64,000 bases of DNA from Neobacillus mesonae (GTDB lineage: Bacteria; Bacillota; Bacilli; Bacillales; Cytobacillaceae). Numbering within the stretch: position 1 is the first letter of the stretch; each line of letters opens with the position of its first letter. The position numbers and the translations under genes were made by a program. The notes beneath the pieces are model-generated. The model was not told the DNA's origin. It was given only the letters and a program-made list of their open reading frames with translations, and searched no databases. This document shows positions 42,965 to 51,622 of this stretch, one piece after another. The stretch covers positions 1,783,203-1,847,202 of the forward strand of contig NZ_KV440949.1 in assembly GCF_001636315.1 (NCBI RefSeq). The letters are read 5' to 3'.

Positions 42965-44286
42965 CCTGCATCCTCCCCAAATTTTGATAGCAATAGCTCA
43001 ATAGTCGACTCGTACAGAGGGGATTCATGTGTCCCTTGCTTAACAAATTCGTCAATCCAATCCTTTACATCGACAGCCCGGTCAATTTCACGGTCCGTTC
43101 CCCGCTTATAAGCCCCTATCTGAATTAAATCCTCCGCATTCTGATAAACACTCATATGCTGCTTCAGCCGCTCTGCTGCCTTTATATGCTCACTTGTCAC
43201 AATCTCATTCATCACCCGGCTGACGCTTGATAGTACATCAATGGCAGGATAAATCCCTTTTCGTGCCAGATTCCGGTCAAGCACGATATGACCGTCTAAA
43301 ATGCCGCGGACCGTATCCGCAATCGGTTCGTTCATATCGTCGCCATCGACAAGCACCGTGTAAAAAGCCGTGATACTACCCTTGGCATTTGTACCAGCCC
43401 GTTCCAATAAGCGCGGTAGCAGGGCGAATACAGAGGGTGTATAGCCTTTCGTTGCAGGAGGCTCGCCGATTGCCAGTCCGATTTCTCTCTGTGCCATCGC
43501 ATAACGCGTGACTGAATCGAGCATCAAATTAACATTCAAGCCTTGGTCACGGAAAAACTCAGCGATCGCCGTTGCAATCATTGCGCCCTTGATTCGGATT
43601 AGTGCTGGCTGGTCGGAAGTGGCGGCTACGACAACTGATTTTTTCAACCCTTCTTCACCTAAGTCTCGTTCAATAAAGTCTAATACCTCCCGGCCGCGCT
43701 CCCCGATTAAGCCAATCACGTTGACATCTGCCTCCGTATTGCGGGCAATCATACCAAGCAGTGTGCTTTTTCCCACACCGCTCCCTGCAAAGACACCAAC
43801 CCGCTGGCCTTTACCTACCGTTAACAATCCGTCAATTGTCCGTACCCCGACACTTAACGAAGTCGTGATCCTCGGTCTTGTTAACGGGTTCGGCGGAAGA
43901 TTATCTGTTCCCGCTTCGAGAAGCCCTGCCGGAAGACTGCTCCCATCCATCGGTTTGCCAAGGCCGTCCAACACTTTTCCTAAGAGGTCCATTCCCACCT
44001 TCACCGTTAGCGGTTTTCCGGTAGACACCACGTCACATCCCGGTGCAATCGATTGAAGTTCACCTAGCGGCATCAGCAATACCTTGTGATTGCGAAAGCC
44101 GACTACCTCTGCCATGATTGGTTTTTGCTGCTGCGGAGAAAAGATATGGCAAATATCTCCTAATTTCACATCCGGTCCCTGCGATTCCACCGTCAACCCG
44201 ATGACCTGTGTCACTTTCCCGTTCATTTTGATTGGATTAATTGTTTCCAGCAGCTCGAGATACGGTTTGCTATTCCATTTCCTCAC
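42961..44286 (-). CDS. fliI: Flagellar export ATPase FliI
   Basis: 441-aa F1-beta-like hexameric ATPase energising export. The Walker A is GVFAGSGVGKSTLLG (about 164-178), VIGLIGERGREVLDFIE (about 190) follows, and Walker B is NLMLDSVTRYAMAQREIGLA (in part LMLDSVTRYAMAQ). I chose the GTG at 44286, with AGGAGG 6 nt upstream, which gives the family length; the frame stays open to 44331 inside fliH. Confidence 0.94.
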   Translation of the reverse strand: MRKWNSKPYLELLETINPIKMNGKVTQVIGLTVESQGPDVKLGDICHIFSPQQQKPIMAEVVGFRNHKVLLMPLGELQSIAPGCDVVSTGKPLTVKVGMDLLGKVLDGLGKPMDGSSLPAGLLEAGTDNLPPNPLTRPRITTSLSVGVRTIDGLLTVGKGQRVGVFAGSGVGKSTLLGMIARNTEADVNVIGLIGERGREVLDFIERDLGEEGLKKSVVVAATSDQPALIRIKGAMIATAIAEFFRDQGLNVNLMLDSVTRYAMAQREIGLAIGEPPATKGYTPSVFALLPRLLERAGTNAKGSITAFYTVLVDGDDMNEPIADTVRGILDGHIVLDRNLARKGIYPAIDVLSSVSRVMNEIVTSEHIKAAERLKQHMSVYQNAEDLIQIGAYKRGTDREIDRAVDVKDWIDEFVKQGTHESPLYESTIELLLSKFGEDAG

Positions 44287-45022
44287 GACGGTCCTCCTGT
44301 TGATAAGCACGCAGCACTTTTTTGATCTCACTTAGCTGGACGTCAATTCTTGCATCGACACTTCCGGATGAAGTCCGAATGATACAGCCGCCCTGCTGGA
44401 TTGAGTAATCAGGAAACACTTTGATCTCGACTTGTCCATTGTCGAGCGCCAATAGCTGCTCCCGCTGCTTTTGCACAAACGCGAAATCTTCCGGTGCCAC
44501 ACCGATCGAAATCGAATCTGTTTCATAAACGGACGCAAGCGTTTCTTTAATAATATGGATGAGGGCATCTGGATGCGTGCGCAGTTCCTGCTGTAACACC
44601 TTTTTGGCAATTTCCATCGTCAGTTCCATCACAAACGGTTCAGCTTCTTGAATAATCGCCGCTTTTTCTTGATAGGCCTGTTTTAGAATGTCTGCAGCTT
44701 TTTGCAGCTGGAATTGATACTCTTTTACAGCATGATCCCTGCCATCCTCAATGCCCAGCCCATAGCCTTCCTCATAACCCCGGCGTTTTTCTTCTTCCAG
44801 TTCTAGAAGAAAACGTTCCTCCTCTGCTGCCCGCCACTTAGCTAACTCCCTATGGGCCCGTTCTTTTTGCTGCTCCAATTCCAGCAACAGCGCTTCTTTT
44901 CGAGAATCTGCAATTTGTGTTGACACAGTTTCCAAGGCTTGAGGCTCCGGTTTCGGTACACCTATCAGCTTTTGCCCATTGTAGGCGATGACGTTTCGTG
45001 CTTTTACCAGCTTAGATGACAC
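44270..45022 (-). CDS. fliH: Flagellar assembly protein FliH
   Basis: 250-aa regulator of FliI. It has a long Glu/Arg/Ala-rich central helix (AREL..KWRAAEEERFLLELEEE; in part KWRAAEEERFLLELEEE), a glycine-spaced stretch (GYEEGYGLGIEDGRDHAV) typical of FliH GxxxG repeats, and a C-terminal domain related to V/F-ATPase E/delta subunits. The start is taken as GTG at 45022, overlapping the fliG stop by 11 nt, with GGGGAAGAG upstream; this is less certain than the protein call. Confidence 0.88.
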   Translation of the reverse strand: MSSKLVKARNVIAYNGQKLIGVPKPEPQALETVSTQIADSRKEALLLELEQQKERAHRELAKWRAAEEERFLLELEEEKRRGYEEGYGLGIEDGRDHAVKEYQFQLQKAADILKQAYQEKAAIIQEAEPFVMELTMEIAKKVLQQELRTHPDALIHIIKETLASVYETDSISIGVAPEDFAFVQKQREQLLALDNGQVEIKVFPDYSIQQGGCIIRTSSGSVDARIDVQLSEIKKVLRAYQQEDRREEME

Positions 45023-46013
45023 GATTCTCTTCCCCATTTCGAGAAATAATGATGGCACCGTCTTCCTCAAGCTTACGTATGATCGTCACAATCCGGCCCT
45101 GAGCATCTTCTACATCTTTTACGCGAACCTGCTCATTCGCATTTAACAATTCTTCAAGCCCTTCTTCACGGCGTTTCGAAATGTTTCGATAAATGGCATC
45201 CTTGACACCTTGTGAAGTCATTTTCAGTGCCAAATAGAGGTCCTGATTTTGGACATCCATCAAGATTCGCTGGATGGAACGATTATCAAGATAGGCAATA
45301 TCATCGAAGACAAACATCCGCTGTTTGATTTCATTGGCGAGTTCTGGATCTTTCTCTTCTAATGTCTCGAGAATATTTTTTTCTGTCCCGCGGTCAACGC
45401 TGCTTAAAATGCTGACAATTGAATCGATACCTTTTTGCGCTTCCTGCTTTTGTGAGCTTGTCATTGTCAATTTCTCTTGTAAAACCTGCTCTACCTGATG
45501 GATAATTTCCGGTGAAGCTATGTCCATCATCGCAATTCTTCTGGCAATTTCAATTTGCCGTTCAGAAGGGAAGCTAGATAACACCTCTGCTGCCTTTTCT
45601 GATTCCAAATAAGATAAAACCAATGCCACTGTTTGTGCATTTTCATATTGGAGCAAATGGAAAATTTGCAATGATTCCACATGCTGTATAAACTGAAACG
45701 GCCGATTATTGGTACGATTGCCCATTCGCTTCAGAAACCCAGCCGCCTTATCAGGGCCAAAGGTACGCTTCAAAAGATCTGTTGCGGTATCAAGGCCGCC
45801 GTATGACACGATATTCGAGTCAATCGCCAATTGATGAAATTGTCTCATCACTTGCTCTTTAACATCAGCCGTGACCCTGCGCAGCTCGGTAATTTCCTTT
45901 GTAATACTCTCAATCTCTCGTTCTTCTAAATGCTTCATAATCCCTGCAGAAACATCAGGTCCAACGGAAAGCAGTAAAATCGCTGCCTTTTGGGTGTTTG
46001 TGTACTGTTCCAT
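45012..46013 (-). CDS. fliG: Flagellar motor switch protein FliG
   Basis: 333-aa rotor protein that connects the MS ring to the C ring and contacts the stator. It has armadillo repeats, with EHPQT here reading YENAQTVALVLSYL (about 118-131). In the C-terminal domain the charged torque helix has LEEKDPELANEIKQRMFVFDDI (about 219-240; in part DPELANEIKQRMFVFDD). It lies 19 nt below fliF and overlaps fliH. Confidence 0.94.
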   Translation of the reverse strand: MEQYTNTQKAAILLLSVGPDVSAGIMKHLEEREIESITKEITELRRVTADVKEQVMRQFHQLAIDSNIVSYGGLDTATDLLKRTFGPDKAAGFLKRMGNRTNNRPFQFIQHVESLQIFHLLQYENAQTVALVLSYLESEKAAEVLSSFPSERQIEIARRIAMMDIASPEIIHQVEQVLQEKLTMTSSQKQEAQKGIDSIVSILSSVDRGTEKNILETLEEKDPELANEIKQRMFVFDDIAYLDNRSIQRILMDVQNQDLYLALKMTSQGVKDAIYRNISKRREEGLEELLNANEQVRVKDVEDAQGRIVTIIRKLEEDGAIIISRNGEENRVI

Positions 46014-46032
46014 CTCATCACTCCCCCTTTAC

Positions 46033-47640
46033 CTAATCCCGTGTAAGCCAATTTCGCAGCAGTCCGACGAATTCTTCCGGCTGTTCCAGCGCCATTTGTT
46101 CCACCTGCTTTTTAATCGCTGCCTTTTCATCTTCTTTCATCTCAATAGGCGGGGAGACAGGCTCTTGAAATATAGGAAATGGATCGTCCTCTTCCATCGA
46201 TGCTTTTCTGCGGCGTAATACCAGGAATAATACCAGGAATAGAATCAAACCACAGGCCCCAATGAGACTGTATAACAGCCATGGTGGAAGCAGATCAGAT
46301 TTTTGTTCCAATTTTGGCGCTTCCGCTTTGCCCCCAAATGCCTGGGAGAACACAGTAATCCGGGATGAAATATCTTGATTGGTTAAAGCCGTATTCGAAC
46401 TTAATGCCGTCCGGACAACATTTGAAAGAACTTGTTGAATGTTCGCCTTCGTATCCGGTGTCAATGATGCCGGATTTTGAGGGTCTGGAGGCTCTACTCC
46501 GACGTTGATCGTCAAATCCTCAATTTTATAAGGACTTTTCATAATCTCATTTGTGATCCGATTTACTTCATAGTTCACTCGGTTTTCTGTTTCATTTGAT
46601 TTATTTTCCTGTGAAGGGCCGGCAGCGGTATATTGTTCAGGTACATCCGTTTGTCCCGTTCCAGTCACTCCGGAGGTGGTATCTTTCCCGCTGTATTCCT
46701 TCTTTATCTCTTCAACACTAACGGCAAGACCTTTTGTTTTCTTTCCATTTTCGTCTACTACAACTGGCTCGACTAATTCTTGACGCGTTTTTACTTGATC
46801 AAAATTTAATCGCACAAACGCTTGAACCAATACCTTGTTATGCCCCATGATCTTTCCGAGCATTTGCTGCAAGTCCTTTTGGATATCATTTTCAATATCC
46901 TTTTGTATCTTTCGCTGCTGATCAAAATTATCCAATGCTCCCGCTCCGGCGGATTGATTCGGCAGCTCCAATCCCTGTCCGCCTTGATCCGTCATCACGA
47001 TATTCTCTTTTGGCAAATTCGGAACACTTTTAGAGACTAAATGATACAAAACTTGTATTTCCTTTGGTCCCATTTCATACCCCTGCTCCAGCTCCACAAC
47101 CACGGAGGCTGACGCTTGCTCTTTCTCATCCGGACGGACAAACAGGCTGTCCTGCGGGGTTGAAATGACCACAGCTGCATTTTTTACCCCTTCTACATGC
47201 CGTAACAAATTAGCGACTTCTCCTTGAAGGGCTTCTTTTTCCATTGCATCAAGCTGTCGGTCAGTGGCTCCAAATTGCAAATCCTTGGTCATATCGAAAA
47301 AACTAATCGTTCCCGTTTTCGGGAGCCCCTTTGAAGCTAGTGAAACTAATAAATTGTCGACGTCCTCTTTCGGCACTTGAATATTGGTTCCATTGCGATC
47401 CAATTTATAGTCGGTATAGCCTTCTTGTTCCAATTCGGCTTTGATATCGCCAATTTCCTTTTGACTCAACTCATTGGTAAACAACGGAACATAGGTTGGC
47501 TTTGATAGAAAAAAGATGGTAAGAACCAATGCAAGAAGAATAGCTAGAAAAATTCCGACAAACAGAAGCTTTTGTTTTTTACTGACCGAATCCCAATACT
47601 CTATATACTTTTCTTTAAGGTTACGTAGTTGTTGATTCAT
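46033..47640 (-). CDS. fliF: Flagellar MS-ring protein FliF
   Basis: 535-aa MS-ring protein with a first helix at about 26-46 (LLFVGIFLAILLALVLTIFF) and a second near 455-480 (LLYSLIGACGLILFLVLFLVL; in part LIGACGLILFLVLFLV). The periplasmic YscJ-like domain includes DNLLVSLASKGLPKTGTISF. The C-terminal tail (EQPEEFVGLLRNWLTRD) binds FliG. It is the fourth gene of flgB-flgC-fliE-fliF. Confidence 0.95.
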   Translation of the reverse strand: MNQQLRNLKEKYIEYWDSVSKKQKLLFVGIFLAILLALVLTIFFLSKPTYVPLFTNELSQKEIGDIKAELEQEGYTDYKLDRNGTNIQVPKEDVDNLLVSLASKGLPKTGTISFFDMTKDLQFGATDRQLDAMEKEALQGEVANLLRHVEGVKNAAVVISTPQDSLFVRPDEKEQASASVVVELEQGYEMGPKEIQVLYHLVSKSVPNLPKENIVMTDQGGQGLELPNQSAGAGALDNFDQQRKIQKDIENDIQKDLQQMLGKIMGHNKVLVQAFVRLNFDQVKTRQELVEPVVVDENGKKTKGLAVSVEEIKKEYSGKDTTSGVTGTGQTDVPEQYTAAGPSQENKSNETENRVNYEVNRITNEIMKSPYKIEDLTINVGVEPPDPQNPASLTPDTKANIQQVLSNVVRTALSSNTALTNQDISSRITVFSQAFGGKAEAPKLEQKSDLLPPWLLYSLIGACGLILFLVLFLVLRRRKASMEEDDPFPIFQEPVSPPIEMKEDEKAAIKKQVEQMALEQPEEFVGLLRNWLTRD

Positions 47641-47672
47641 GCTTCTCCACTATTTCCTCTGGTAGATTTTTA

Positions 47673-47969
47673 CTAGATTTGCATTCTCATGATTTCTTGA
47701 TAGGCTTCTACTGCTTTGTCTCGGACTTGTGTCGTTAGCGTAACCGCAATACTCGCTTTTTGGGCGGCAATCGTCACATCGTGCAGATTGATCGCCTCGC
47801 CCTTCGCTAATGCCAGCGATTTTGTTTCAAAATCTTTTACCGCACCATTTGCTTCTTGAATATATTTTTGTAAAACATTTCCGAAAGAGACAGATGATTC
47901 AGCGTCGGTCTGCCTTTTTGTCCCTTGCAAAAAACTGCCCTGTATTCCTTGAATTTGGCTTATGTTCAT
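47673..47969 (-). CDS. fliE: Flagellar MS-ring/rod junction protein FliE
   Basis: 98-aa rod-base protein with the family C-terminal half SIAVTLTTQVRDKAVEAYQEIMRMQI (about 73-98; in part VRDKAVEAYQEIMRMQI). Length is typical. It lies 32 nt above fliF and 17 nt below flgC. Confidence 0.94.
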   Translation of the reverse strand: MNISQIQGIQGSFLQGTKRQTDAESSVSFGNVLQKYIQEANGAVKDFETKSLALAKGEAINLHDVTIAAQKASIAVTLTTQVRDKAVEAYQEIMRMQI

Positions 47970-47986
47970 TTCCTATCCCTCCTGCC

Positions 47987-48427
47987 TTATCTTCCAATTT
48001 CCAGTGCTTTTAACAGCATCGATTTTCCCGCGTTAAATGCTGTGATATTAGCTTCGTACGCTCTTGAGGTCGACATCAAATCAACCATTTCCTTCGTGAC
48101 ATCTACATTAGGCCTCATCACATAGCCCTGCTTATTACTATCTGGGTTTGACGGATCATACTCGGCCTGAAAAGGGGTGGTATCTTCGACAATTTTATTC
48201 ACTCGTACTCCTGAAAGAGAAAGCTCCTGCCGAAGATAGTTCGTAAACGTATGGGGCTTGTTCGGCGTTACCTCAACCATCTTCCGGCGGTAAGGCTGCC
48301 ATTCTCCGTTTACATATCGGCCTCTAGTGGTGTTGGCATTCGCAATATTAGAGGAAATCACATCAAGCTTTAGCCGATTTGCTGTTAAGGCCGAGCCGCT
48401 AATGGATAACGATTGAAATATCGACAT
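47987..48427 (-). CDS. flgC: Flagellar proximal rod protein FlgC
   Basis: 146-aa rod protein with the N-terminal rod/hook signature SISGSALTANRLKLDVISSNIANANTT (in part LKLDVISSNIANANTT) and the C-terminal VDLMSTSRAYEANITAFNAGK. It is directly downstream of flgB. Confidence 0.95.
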   Translation of the reverse strand: MSIFQSLSISGSALTANRLKLDVISSNIANANTTRGRYVNGEWQPYRRKMVEVTPNKPHTFTNYLRQELSLSGVRVNKIVEDTTPFQAEYDPSNPDSNKQGYVMRPNVDVTKEMVDLMSTSRAYEANITAFNAGKSMLLKALEIGR

Positions 48428-48432
48428 GGTTC

Positions 48433-48825
48433 TTATCCCCTTCCTCTAATAGATGTTTTCAATAGATTAAATTCTTCGTTCAATCCGTAGGTTAATGACT
48501 GGTACCAAATGGTGTTTTGACTAAGCTGCGCCGTCTCATAATCCAAATCGACACCATTTCCGCTATTGGTAAAAGTAGTGTTTGCCCGTTCCAATTTTGC
48601 GGTTGGAACCTGCGCGGCGGATGGGCTGCCGATCACGATATGCTTGGCATTTGTGCGTTTCCCGATAAAACTGCTTTGAACCTCGCGCTGAAGCAGCTCT
48701 TCAAAGGAAACCTTTGTCGGCTTGTAATTAGGGGTATCAACATTGGCAATATTATTAGAAATTGATTTTTGTCGTAAGGCAGAAGCATCTAAGGCACTGG
48801 ACATGATTCCAATCAACTGATTCAT
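48433..48825 (-). CDS. flgB: Flagellar proximal rod protein FlgB
   Basis: Rod protein of about 130 aa with SALDASALRQKSISNNIANVDTPNYK (in part QKSISNNIANVDTPNYK) at the N-terminus and YGLNEEFNLLKTSIRGR at the end. Two ATG codons compete: 48825, with GGGTG in front, and 48837, which has only AAAAGAA. It follows the 490-nt repeat array after fliS, so it may have a separate promoter or rely on read-through. Confidence 0.92.
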   Translation of the reverse strand: MNQLIGIMSSALDASALRQKSISNNIANVDTPNYKPTKVSFEELLQREVQSSFIGKRTNAKHIVIGSPSAAQVPTAKLERANTTFTNSGNGVDLDYETAQLSQNTIWYQSLTYGLNEEFNLLKTSIRGRG

Positions 48826-48853
48826 CTTTTCACCCATTTCTTTTGATATGGTT

Positions 48854-49302
48854 AAGGACAGAACTAGTTTTATTCTTATGAACCCTTATTAAGGACAGTT
48901 TTGATAGGTTTTGTGCTGATTTTGTCTTCAAGAACGCTTATTGAAGACAGTTTTGCTAGTTTTTGAACTGGTTTTGTCTCCAAGAACACTTATTGAAGAC
49001 AGTTTTGCTAGTTTTTCAACTGGTTTTGTCTTCAAGAACACTTATTGAAGACAATTTTGCTAGTTTTTGTGCTGGTTTTGTCTTCAACAAAGCTTATTGA
49101 AGACAGTTTTGCTAGTTTTCGAGCGAGTTTTGTCTTCAAGAACGCTTTTTAAAGACAGTTCCACTTGGTTTCGAGCGAGTTTTGTCTTTAAGAACGCTTT
49201 TTAAAGACAGTTTTGCTAATTTTAAGCTGCGTTTGTCCTCAAGAACGATTATTGAAGACAGTTCCACTAGGTTTCGAGCGAGTTTTGTCCTTTAAGTACG
49301 CT
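48854..49302. repeat. 52-bp tandem array of inverted repeats between fliS and flgB
   Basis: The ACAG of the motif GAAGACAG starts at 48858, 48895, 48947, 48999, 49051 (ACAA), 49103, 49155, 49207 and 49258, that is mostly steps of exactly 52 bp. Each unit holds TGTCTTCAA, a 9-nt loop and TTGAAGACA (a 27-nt palindrome), then a 25-nt T/G-rich linker. Units drift by point changes towards the right end, but arms often change together. It fills nearly the whole gap between two co-directional flagellar genes. Confidence 0.9.
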
Positions 49303-49326
49303 TATTTTAGAAAACCAACAACATCA

Positions 49327-49689
49327 TTACATTGACTTCATCGCTTCTGCCCATGTGGCTTTTAACTCCTGGAACATTCCCTCTACTTCCATTAGAATCT
49401 CGCAATCTTTGCTCATATTCGCTTCAACAAGAAGCTGCTTCATATAGTCGTAGAGAGAATAAAGAGAGTTAGACAGTTCGTACTCCATATTCAGCGTCAC
49501 CATAAGCTCCGTCAGGATATCCTGCGTTCTCATTATCAAGGAGTGCGCCTTCGCCGGATCCTTGTTCTCGATTGCCCGCTTTGCCTGATGTAGAAATTTC
49601 ACGCCGCCATTATAGAGCATGAGCGTTAAGTCCTCCGGTTTAGCAGTTAGCACTTGATTCCTTTGGTAAACCTCATTTCGATTGATCAT
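49327..49689 (-). CDS. fliS: Flagellin export chaperone FliS
   Basis: 120-aa four-helix bundle chaperone of flagellin. The signature LTLMLYNGGVKFLHQAKRAI lies at about 21-40. The ATG at 49689 has GGGGGG 8 nt upstream; two TTG codons extend the frame to 49695. FliS usually follows fliD; here it follows fliT in the fliM cluster. Confidence 0.93.
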   Translation of the reverse strand: MINRNEVYQRNQVLTAKPEDLTLMLYNGGVKFLHQAKRAIENKDPAKAHSLIMRTQDILTELMVTLNMEYELSNSLYSLYDYMKQLLVEANMSKDCEILMEVEGMFQELKATWAEAMKSM

Positions 49690-49704
49690 CAACAAATCCC
49701 CCCT

Positions 49705-50064
49705 TTACTTCTTACGGTCGTAAAAAACACCCTTTGAAACAGCCGTCAAGTCTTCATATTGATTTTTGATATATTGATTTCTTTGCTCGGAGCGTACCCG
49801 GCTAGAAAGCTTTTTCATCGCTAGCTGCAATTGGGACTGAATTTCTGTTTCCAGCTCGGCAATTCTGTTAAGCTGCTCTATCATCGTTTCATTCATGAGC
49901 AGGTTTCCGGCCTTTGCATCTAGTTCATTAATGGCCGCAATACAAACATCCCGCTGCTCAAGCAAATCCAGCACCTGTTCTTCGTCTCCTTGATGTAAAA
50001 CCTTCAATACCTTCACCGACAGTTCGAAATACTGCTGCAGCCGCAGTTCTTTTTCCGCGATCAT
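49705..50064 (-). CDS. fliT: FliT-like flagellar chaperone
   Basis: 119-aa helical protein whose size, composition and place before fliS match FliT, the FliD chaperone. It has a Leu-rich amphipathic start (AEKELRLQQYFELSVKVLKV) and a charged helix near LNRIAELETEIQSQLQLAMK. Sequence conservation in this family is weak, so the name rests largely on position. Confidence 0.72.
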   Translation of the reverse strand: MIAEKELRLQQYFELSVKVLKVLHQGDEEQVLDLLEQRDVCIAAINELDAKAGNLLMNETMIEQLNRIAELETEIQSQLQLAMKKLSSRVRSEQRNQYIKNQYEDLTAVSKGVFYDRKK

Positions 50065-50080
50065 CTCAACACCGCCCTCT

Positions 50081-50464
50081 TTATAACGGAGATTGGCAAA
50101 TTTCCTTGATTCTTACGCCAAAGTGCTCCTCAATCACAACCACTTCCCCTTTAGCAATCAGCTTGTTGTTTACATAAATGTCAACCGGTTCACCCGACAT
50201 CTTATCTAATTCGACAATCGAGCCGCTCGTTAATTCAAGCACCTCACTGATTTTCTTTTTGGTCCGTCCCAGCTCAACAACAATCTCTAACGGAATATCG
50301 AGGAGAAGATCCATATTCATGTTGTCGTTCATTTTTCCAGCAGCTTCATCAGGCTCAAGCTCGGCAAACTGGAAGGGTTCATTGGAAGGTCCCGGTTTAT
50401 GGTCAGCAAGCAATGCATCGATTTCATCCTGTGTCAGTTTCCCCGTTTCATTCATCAGCTCCAT
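50081..50464 (-). CDS. fliN: FliN-type C-ring protein with N-terminal EIDALL peptide
   Basis: 127-aa protein. Residues 10-20 read LTQDEIDALLA, the short peptide that in most bacteria begins FliM (and FliY) and binds CheY-P. A 30-residue acidic linker and one SpoA domain follow (about 55-122, LDIPLEIVVELGRTKKKISEVL, then NKLIAKGEVVVIEEHFGVRI). It overlaps fliM by 17 nt. Since FliM here lacks the peptide, this FliN probably takes over signal binding, like FliY but without the CheC phosphatase domains. Confidence 0.9.
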   Translation of the reverse strand: MELMNETGKLTQDEIDALLADHKPGPSNEPFQFAELEPDEAAGKMNDNMNMDLLLDIPLEIVVELGRTKKKISEVLELTSGSIVELDKMSGEPVDIYVNNKLIAKGEVVVIEEHFGVRIKEICQSPL

Positions 50465-51389
50465 CTCCTTCTACCAATTGTTCAATCTTAACCGCAACTC
50501 TTGACTTCTTTATCCCCGGATGAGCAAGGAACTTCATTTCTTCATTAACCCTAATATGCAGCGGCTCATCCGCCAGCTGGTTTAACTGAATGACATCATC
50601 GACATTTAAGCCAAGCAACTCCTCAATGGTGATGCTTGCCCGTCCTAATTCAGTAATGACCGGGACCGTTAAATGTTCAATTCGTTCCTGCAAAAAGTCA
50701 CTTTCATCCTTGTTTTTCGCCCATTTCCCATGACCGTACCAATTATGGGAGGATAATTTGGGAATAAACGGCTCCAATAATATGTAAGGAATACAAAGAT
50801 GCATGGTTTCTTCCATTTTTTCAATTGTGATTTGAAAGGTAATCACAATGACCGTTTCTGTCGGGATGCCCAATTGTAAAAACTGCGGATTGGTTTCCAT
50901 GTTCAAATAGCGAAGCGGCAGAACCATAATGTCACTCCAGGCTTTCTGTAAGATTTGAACAACACCTTCTAGAAGCCGTTTTAATACATTGGATTCAATG
51001 GGCGTTAAGGAGGTCCTCCCCCACTCACTTTCCGTTCCCTTGCCGCCTAAAAGCCGGTCAATCATCACAAAGGCCATTTTCGGATTTATATCCATTGCCA
51101 TGCGGATTCCTTGTTCACCAGATTCAAACACACTTAACAGTGTCGTGTCCGGAAGCTGGTTAATAAATTCCTCGTACAGCATCTGTTCCACAGTAGCGGC
51201 CTCGACTTGGACAAATGAACGTAATTCGGAAGAAATAAAGGAAGCCAGCTGGTAAGCAAAGTTCTCATGAATTCTCGTCAGTACCCGCACCTGTTCCATT
51301 GACAGCCTTAATGCTTTCTTAAAATCATAGACTTTCGGTTCAGCAGTACTGCCTCCAAAAGCCAAGGAATTCGGCATACTTTTGTCCAT
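50448..51389 (-). CDS. fliM: Flagellar motor switch protein FliM lacking the N-terminal CheY-binding peptide
   Basis: 313-aa C-ring protein. The CheC-like middle domain includes GGKGTESEWGRTSLTPIESNVL (about 112-133; in part GGKGTESEWGRTSLTPIE), and the C-terminal SpoA domain runs about 235-305. Usual FliM proteins start with LSQxEIDALL and a linker of about 35 residues before YDFKRALRFS; here the protein starts MDKSMPNSLAFGGSTAEPKV and goes straight to YDFKKALRLSMEQVRVLTRIH. The start has AAGAGGTG at good spacing, so the truncation looks real. The gene is under a c-di-GMP riboswitch. Confidence 0.92.
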   Translation of the reverse strand: MDKSMPNSLAFGGSTAEPKVYDFKKALRLSMEQVRVLTRIHENFAYQLASFISSELRSFVQVEAATVEQMLYEEFINQLPDTTLLSVFESGEQGIRMAMDINPKMAFVMIDRLLGGKGTESEWGRTSLTPIESNVLKRLLEGVVQILQKAWSDIMVLPLRYLNMETNPQFLQLGIPTETVIVITFQITIEKMEETMHLCIPYILLEPFIPKLSSHNWYGHGKWAKNKDESDFLQERIEHLTVPVITELGRASITIEELLGLNVDDVIQLNQLADEPLHIRVNEEMKFLAHPGIKKSRVAVKIEQLVEGDGADE

Positions 51390-51440
51390 TCTTACACACC
51401 TCTTATTCCTTTTAGACTATTAATAATTACCCAGAAAGAC

Positions 51441-51478
51441 GCAAAAAAGACGAGACCACCCCGAAGAATAGTCTCGTC
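51441..51478 (-). terminator. Riboswitch-associated terminator before fliM
   Basis: GACGAGAC (51478-51471 side) and GTCTCGTC (51456-51449 side) form a perfect 8-bp stem, followed on the minus strand by TTTTTT. It lies 26 nt below the aptamer and 52 nt above the fliM start, the position expected for an expression platform. Confidence 0.85.
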
Positions 51479-51504
51479 CACAGCAAATAAACATAGATAG
51501 TTTA

Positions 51505-51612
51505 GGACAATCTATTTCGGCAACTGGCTGGCATATTGTCAAGACAATTTAGCCCCTATAGCTTTGCGTCGCTGAGTTTCCTCAGGTTTGCCTTTTTCAA
51601 TTTTTTAAATAA
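51505..51612 (-). ncRNA. Cyclic di-GMP-I (GEMM) riboswitch upstream of fliM
   Basis: On the minus strand the aptamer core reads GGCAAACC (51592-51585), then hairpin TGAG-GAAA-CTCA (51584-51573, GNRA loop), then GCGACGCAAAGC (51572-51561). A receptor helix with GCTAAA and TATGCC follows, ending GTTGCCGA (51524-51517). These are the hallmark elements of class I c-di-GMP aptamers: GGCAAACC, GACGCAAAGC, tetraloop and receptor, and the closing CCGA. Flanking A/T-rich bases can form P1. It is preceded by a sigma-A promoter and followed by an intrinsic terminator, so c-di-GMP should set transcription of fliM and the genes below it. Confidence 0.93.
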
Positions 51613-51622
51613 TTCTAGGAAA

